A DNA stretch of 64,000 bases, taken from the NCBI GenBank assembly GCA_050953005.1, contig JBMNLV010000014.1, forward strand, positions 1 through 64,000. Direction: 5' to 3'. The stretch comes from UBA6115 sp050953005. Its GTDB lineage: Bacteria > Bacillota > Clostridia > Christensenellales > Aristaeellaceae. The notes beneath the pieces were generated by a model. It was not told the origin of the DNA. It searched no databases and saw only the letters and a program-made list of their open reading frames with translations. This document shows positions 60,751 through 64,000 of this stretch, one piece after another (position 1 is the stretch's first letter; each line of letters starts with the position of its first letter). Position numbers and translations under genes: made by a program.

Positions 60751-62309
60751 AAGGTTCTGCGGAAAGCAGCCGGGGTTCTTCCGGTTTTTCGCTTGAACTG
60801 TCTGATGAAATATGATTCCTGCTGAAAACCGCAGGCCAGGGCAATCTGTTGCACGGATTGCCTGGTGGTGAGTAGCAGCTCCTTGGCGCGCTGGATGCGT
60901 AACTGCAGAATATAACCGGACAGGGTGAGACCTTTTTGTTCCTTGAAAATATGGGAGAGGTGGTCCGGGCTTATATGGACCAAAGCCGCCAGCTGCTCCC
61001 GTTCCAATTTTTCATCCAGGTGCTGCTCAATGTAGCAGCAAACTGTTGATACTTCATCTGAAGCCAATGCCTGCAGACTGATGGTGCTGTTAAAATCTTC
61101 CAGAGCCTGTTTCAACCAGGTGCCCATTCCCTTGATGCTGTCGCAGGCTTTGTCGTGGCACTCTTGGTACAGCGGTTTGTCCATCAGGCGACTGGGGCTT
61201 GAATTGAACCGTTCCAGCGCGGAATAAAGCACCTGCAGGAAATTGTGATAGAATCTGACCAAGTCATCCCGGCTGAAGTGTTTACTGTTACAAAAGGCAT
61301 CCAAGATGTCAGTTGCTTCCCTGAGCAGAGCGTCAAACTGACCTTGGACAATCAGATTCACCCACCGCTGAGCTGGCAGCAATGTACTATGCTCATGCGG
61401 TGTTTTTTCATGACGAACAAGCCTGATCCCTCTACGCGGATAATCCAGGTTGTGCATATCAAACAACAGGCTTTGAAAACCATCCCGAAACTCCATGATG
61501 GACAGGGCCGGTCTGACTGCCAGATAAGCGGTGATCTCAAGCTCTTGCTCATAGTATTGGAGCAATTGCGTCAGCAGACCATTGGGACACCTGTCTCGGT
61601 ATGCTGCCGGAAACACCATCATCAGCACCTGTTCATTCGCTGGCTCCAGGGCAAGCGTCAATGTTGAGTCACCGGTGGCTAGCAGCATCCGCGCGCGCGT
61701 TCCCTCGACGAGCCCTTGTACTGCCAGCACTTTGCCATCCCGCTGCCAGAACCGAGCGATGACCAGACAAACCGATTCCTCCTTCTGTTCGGCAGCCAGC
61801 CAGCCCGTATCCGCCAATCGGATGACTGCCTCATTGCCGGTCGGGATATCGCCTCTGCCCAGGCCCAGCCAAAACTGTCCGGCTATGCGGTTTTTGGCCA
61901 AATCCGCGAAGGCTGCCTGCTCTTTACGTTCCCTGATCAGCCTGGCGCGGCTGATAGCCTTTGCCAGCGTGCCAGATAGCTGTTCATCCGTTACTGGTTT
62001 GAGCAAATAGTCCAGGCTCTCCAGCTTGAGCGCAGCGGACGCATAGTCAAAGGAGGCGAAAGCCGTCAGGAAAACACAAATTGTATCCGGATAGTGCTCA
62101 CGGCACCAAGCGGCCAGTTCAAGCCCGCTGCCTTTGGGCATCTGGATATCTGTAAGCAGCACATCTGCGGGTTGCCGCTCCATTTCTTCTCGCCCCTGCG
62201 CGGCGGAAAAAGCGCAGACTACATTGCTGAACCCCAGATTTTCATCGAGTACTCTCTGCTCAATTCCCTTGGCGCTGTAATACTCGTCATCCACAATCAA
62301 TAATCTCAT
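60747..62309 (-). CDS. YesN-type response regulator with AraC output domain
   Basis: This 520-residue protein has a receiver domain at 1-120 (LLIVDDEYYSAKGIE, phospho-acceptor in DVLLTDIQMPKGSG, lysine in DYLLKPVTDEQL). A ~290-residue middle region follows, and then a C-terminal AraC domain (LVHISPDHLSHIFKEQKGLTLSGYILQLRI... and IALACGFQQESYFIRQFKRKTG). The start directly abuts the kinase stop (TGA-ATG). Such pairs control carbohydrate uptake or hydrolysis in Firmicutes; the adjacent apiose genes are the nearest candidates. It is convergent with the apiosidase gene with overlapping stop codons. Confidence 0.9.
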   Translation of the reverse strand: MRLLIVDDEYYSAKGIEQRVLDENLGFSNVVCAFSAAQGREEMERQPADVLLTDIQMPKGSGLELAAWCREHYPDTICVFLTAFASFDYASAALKLESLDYLLKPVTDEQLSGTLAKAISRARLIRERKEQAAFADLAKNRIAGQFWLGLGRGDIPTGNEAVIRLADTGWLAAEQKEESVCLVIARFWQRDGKVLAVQGLVEGTRARMLLATGDSTLTLALEPANEQVLMMVFPAAYRDRCPNGLLTQLLQYYEQELEITAYLAVRPALSIMEFRDGFQSLLFDMHNLDYPRRGIRLVRHEKTPHEHSTLLPAQRWVNLIVQGQFDALLREATDILDAFCNSKHFSRDDLVRFYHNFLQVLYSALERFNSSPSRLMDKPLYQECHDKACDSIKGMGTWLKQALEDFNSTISLQALASDEVSTVCCYIEQHLDEKLEREQLAALVHISPDHLSHIFKEQKGLTLSGYILQLRIQRAKELLLTTRQSVQQIALACGFQQESYFIRQFKRKTGRTPAAFRRTF

Positions 62310-64000
62310 TCAATCCTCCAGCCTTTGCCCGGTATGGTATGGGATGAGAATATCAATCTGTGCTCCGGCCTCTACCCGGTTTGAAAACCTGAATGCGCTT
62401 TGCGGATACATGATCTGTGCCCTGCGAATGACATTGCTAATACCCACATGGTCACTAGGATGCTTCTCCAAGTATACGCGCACATCCTGAAGCCGGGCCA
62501 GTATCTCCTTTCCAAAGCCATCCCCGGTATCCCAAATACAGATATGAAGCGCAGGGACACCCTTCTCCTGTCTCAGGCGGGTAGACAGGTGAAGTTCCAG
62601 CTGCTTGCCTGGCTGCACCTCAAACTTGATGCTGTTCTCTATGAAGTTCAACAGCAGAAAGGGGATAATTGTCGCGTCCATGACATCCGGATCATAATCG
62701 GAAATCAGCAGCACGCTGCCAGGATAACGGATATTGGAGATGCCAATAAAGTTTTCTACAAAACGCAGCTCTTCCTGTAGCCGAACGGTCTTGGCGGAAG
62801 TCAGGGTGTAGCGCAGGTGATCGCTGAGCTGGCGAATCATCAGGCGTGTGGTCTCTGGTTGATCAATCTGGGTCAGATGATAAATGGTGTTGAGGCAATT
62901 GAGCAAAAAATGCGGAGGTAATTGCAACTGTAGGAACTGAAGCATGATTTCCTGGTTTTTCAGCCTGCCTTCGTACACATCAATCTTCAGCTGTTCAATC
63001 TTGCTGGTAGCGATATTGAAGGCAACATTGACCTCATGGAACTCTGCTAGCGTACCCTCAGGCAGACTGGTTTCAAAATCTCCTTCCTGCAGTGCGCGGA
63101 TCGAAGTGGTTAGCTGGCGGATAGGCCTTAGAATCCACCGCTGCAGCGTGGTGGCGCCAGCAGTAGTAATCAGGAAGGCAAAGACTGCTGCTGCGAACAT
63201 CACTATAAAGAGGTGGTTAAGGCTACCGGTGACCGAGGCATCTCCGCTCAGGGAAAGCAGGTAGAACTCACCAAAGATTGCGCGCTGAAGTGTTGCCAGC
63301 CAGCGCTCGCCGTCCAGCTGTAAAAAAGCCGGGCCTGCTTTTCCAGCCAATTTTTTAAGGTCAACCTGCATAGGCTCCCGGTTGCCGGAGAGCGTCCGGC
63401 CATTCAGGTCTAGCAGTAGCAGCCTACTGTCGGACAACTGGTCCTCCGCGACCAGCTTCATTGCGGCGGAGACCTCCAGCCAAGCACCCAGGTAGCTGCT
63501 GCTCACCCGAGTCACCCTTATAAGGTAGTGGCTTTCGTTGGACGCCACAGCGATCCAGCGCCTGGTGGCTACATCTAGCTGCTGCCTGTTCAAGCCGGAA
63601 AGCACCCCACGCATGGGCGTGGAGATTGTGTTCTGATTGGCAATGAACAGGCGGCTGTCAGGCTCATAGTAAAAAAAGCTATCCACTATCTGGCTGGGCA
63701 GCGAGGAAGAAAATTGCCGGCTGATCCGCTCAATCGCGTTATGGTAAGCAGTACTATGAACCTTTCCCTTCTCCAGCGTTTTGATGTCCACCTGCTCATA
63801 GATGAAGGTGGCCAGGAAAGAAGAGCTGCGCCGGAAGGCATCATTAAGCCGTTTCTGGGAAACCTGAAGCACTTCGCTCACCGTGAGGTACAGCTTGTTT
63901 CTGATGATGTCGGCAGCGAAGTAGTTGTTGTACAGCAACAGCAGGGCTACCGCCGCGAATAGTGCCAGGATAAACGCTTGAATGCGCGTTTTGAGTGAAC
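62310..64000 (-). CDS. YesM-type sensor histidine kinase, 5' end outside the window
   Basis: At least 562 residues, running off the right edge. A first membrane helix (SLKTRIQAFILALFAAVALLLL) is encoded at 63998-63930. Then come a ~240-residue extracellular sensor, a second helix (about FIVMFAAAVFAFLITTAGA), a HAMP segment (RQLTTSIRALQEGDFETSLP), the His_kinase domain with LQLQLPPHFLLNCLNTIYHL (phospho-accepting His in PPHFLLN) and an ATPase domain with DTGDGFG. It phosphorylates the regulator at 60747. It is a membrane sensor probably of an extracellular sugar. Confidence 0.9.
   Translation of the reverse strand, partial: SLKTRIQAFILALFAAVALLLLYNNYFAADIIRNKLYLTVSEVLQVSQKRLNDAFRRSSSFLATFIYEQVDIKTLEKGKVHSTAYHNAIERISRQFSSSLPSQIVDSFFYYEPDSRLFIANQNTISTPMRGVLSGLNRQQLDVATRRWIAVASNESHYLIRVTRVSSSYLGAWLEVSAAMKLVAEDQLSDSRLLLLDLNGRTLSGNREPMQVDLKKLAGKAGPAFLQLDGERWLATLQRAIFGEFYLLSLSGDASVTGSLNHLFIVMFAAAVFAFLITTAGATTLQRWILRPIRQLTTSIRALQEGDFETSLPEGTLAEFHEVNVAFNIATSKIEQLKIDVYEGRLKNQEIMLQFLQLQLPPHFLLNCLNTIYHLTQIDQPETTRLMIRQLSDHLRYTLTSAKTVRLQEELRFVENFIGISNIRYPGSVLLISDYDPDVMDATIIPFLLLNFIENSIKFEVQPGKQLELHLSTRLRQEKGVPALHICIWDTGDGFGKEILARLQDVRVYLEKHPSDHVGISNVIRRAQIMYPQSAFRFSNRVEAGAQIDILIPYHTGQRLED

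Overview
The window reads as chromosomal DNA of a strict anaerobe of the Bacillota (Clostridia-like). The supporting signs are strong AGGAGG ribosome binding sites, a T-box leader, glycyl-radical chemistry, many ABC sugar transporters, a YesM/YesN two-component pair and DivIC. It is rich in carbohydrate catabolism and in small scars of mobile elements, which suggests a plant-fibre-degrading gut or rumen bacterium. This is inference; no species can be named from the sequence.

Layout. (1) 0.1-5 kb: a tRNA-Leu(UAA), a conserved hypothetical gene, a tyrosine phenol-lyase-like enzyme behind a T-box leader whose specifier reads as UAC (Tyr), a PfkB-type kinase and an AraC regulator. (2) 5.2-27.4 kb: one long rightward sugar locus. 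It holds four tandem Gfo/Idh/MocA-type proteins, a glycyl radical activase and an atypical glycyl radical enzyme, an inserted GldFG/DUF4340-type ABC module, two TIM-barrel epimerase-like proteins, a complete Rbs-like importer (binding protein, double ATPase, two permeases), NagA, a ROK kinase and a PHP-type metal hydrolase. (3) 28-32 kb: iron alcohol dehydrogenase, LarA-family racemase and a tartrate/isopropylmalate-type dehydrogenase, with IS66, solute-binding-protein and unidentified gene remnants around them. (4) 32.4-46 kb: a BspA-type LRR protein, nucleoside hydrolase and DUF2927; a rightward housekeeping-like run (DUF1934, MBL hydrolase, DivIC, Ppx/GppA); a propeller plus solute-binding fusion facing an ECF sigma/anti-sigma pair; and an AmmeMemoRadiSam trio. 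(5) 46.2-60.8 kb: a D-apiose island. (6) 60.7-64 kb: a YesN-like response regulator and a YesM-like kinase that runs off the end.

The most coherent system is the apiose island. A leftward operon encodes an ApsD-like dehydrogenase, an OiaC-like TIM-barrel enzyme, D-apionate lactonase (ApnL) and D-apionate oxidoisomerase (ApnO). A divergent rightward operon encodes a split transketolase, an FGGY kinase, a fucose-isomerase-fold protein and an intracellular apiosidase-like hydrolase. The oxidative and the isomerase/kinase/transketolase routes for D-apiose thus appear to sit back to back. The sugar-binding gene at the end of the leftward operon is a decayed stub next to a repeat block and an IS1111-type IS110 element. 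The LacI gene between the operons is cut down to its DNA-binding domain.

The most unexplained system is the 5-27 kb locus. Its glycyl radical enzyme keeps the C-terminal glycyl loop, but where diol-dehydratase-like relatives have Gly-Cys-x-Glu it has Gly-Cys-Asn-Trp. Its activase keeps only one ferredoxin-type cysteine set.
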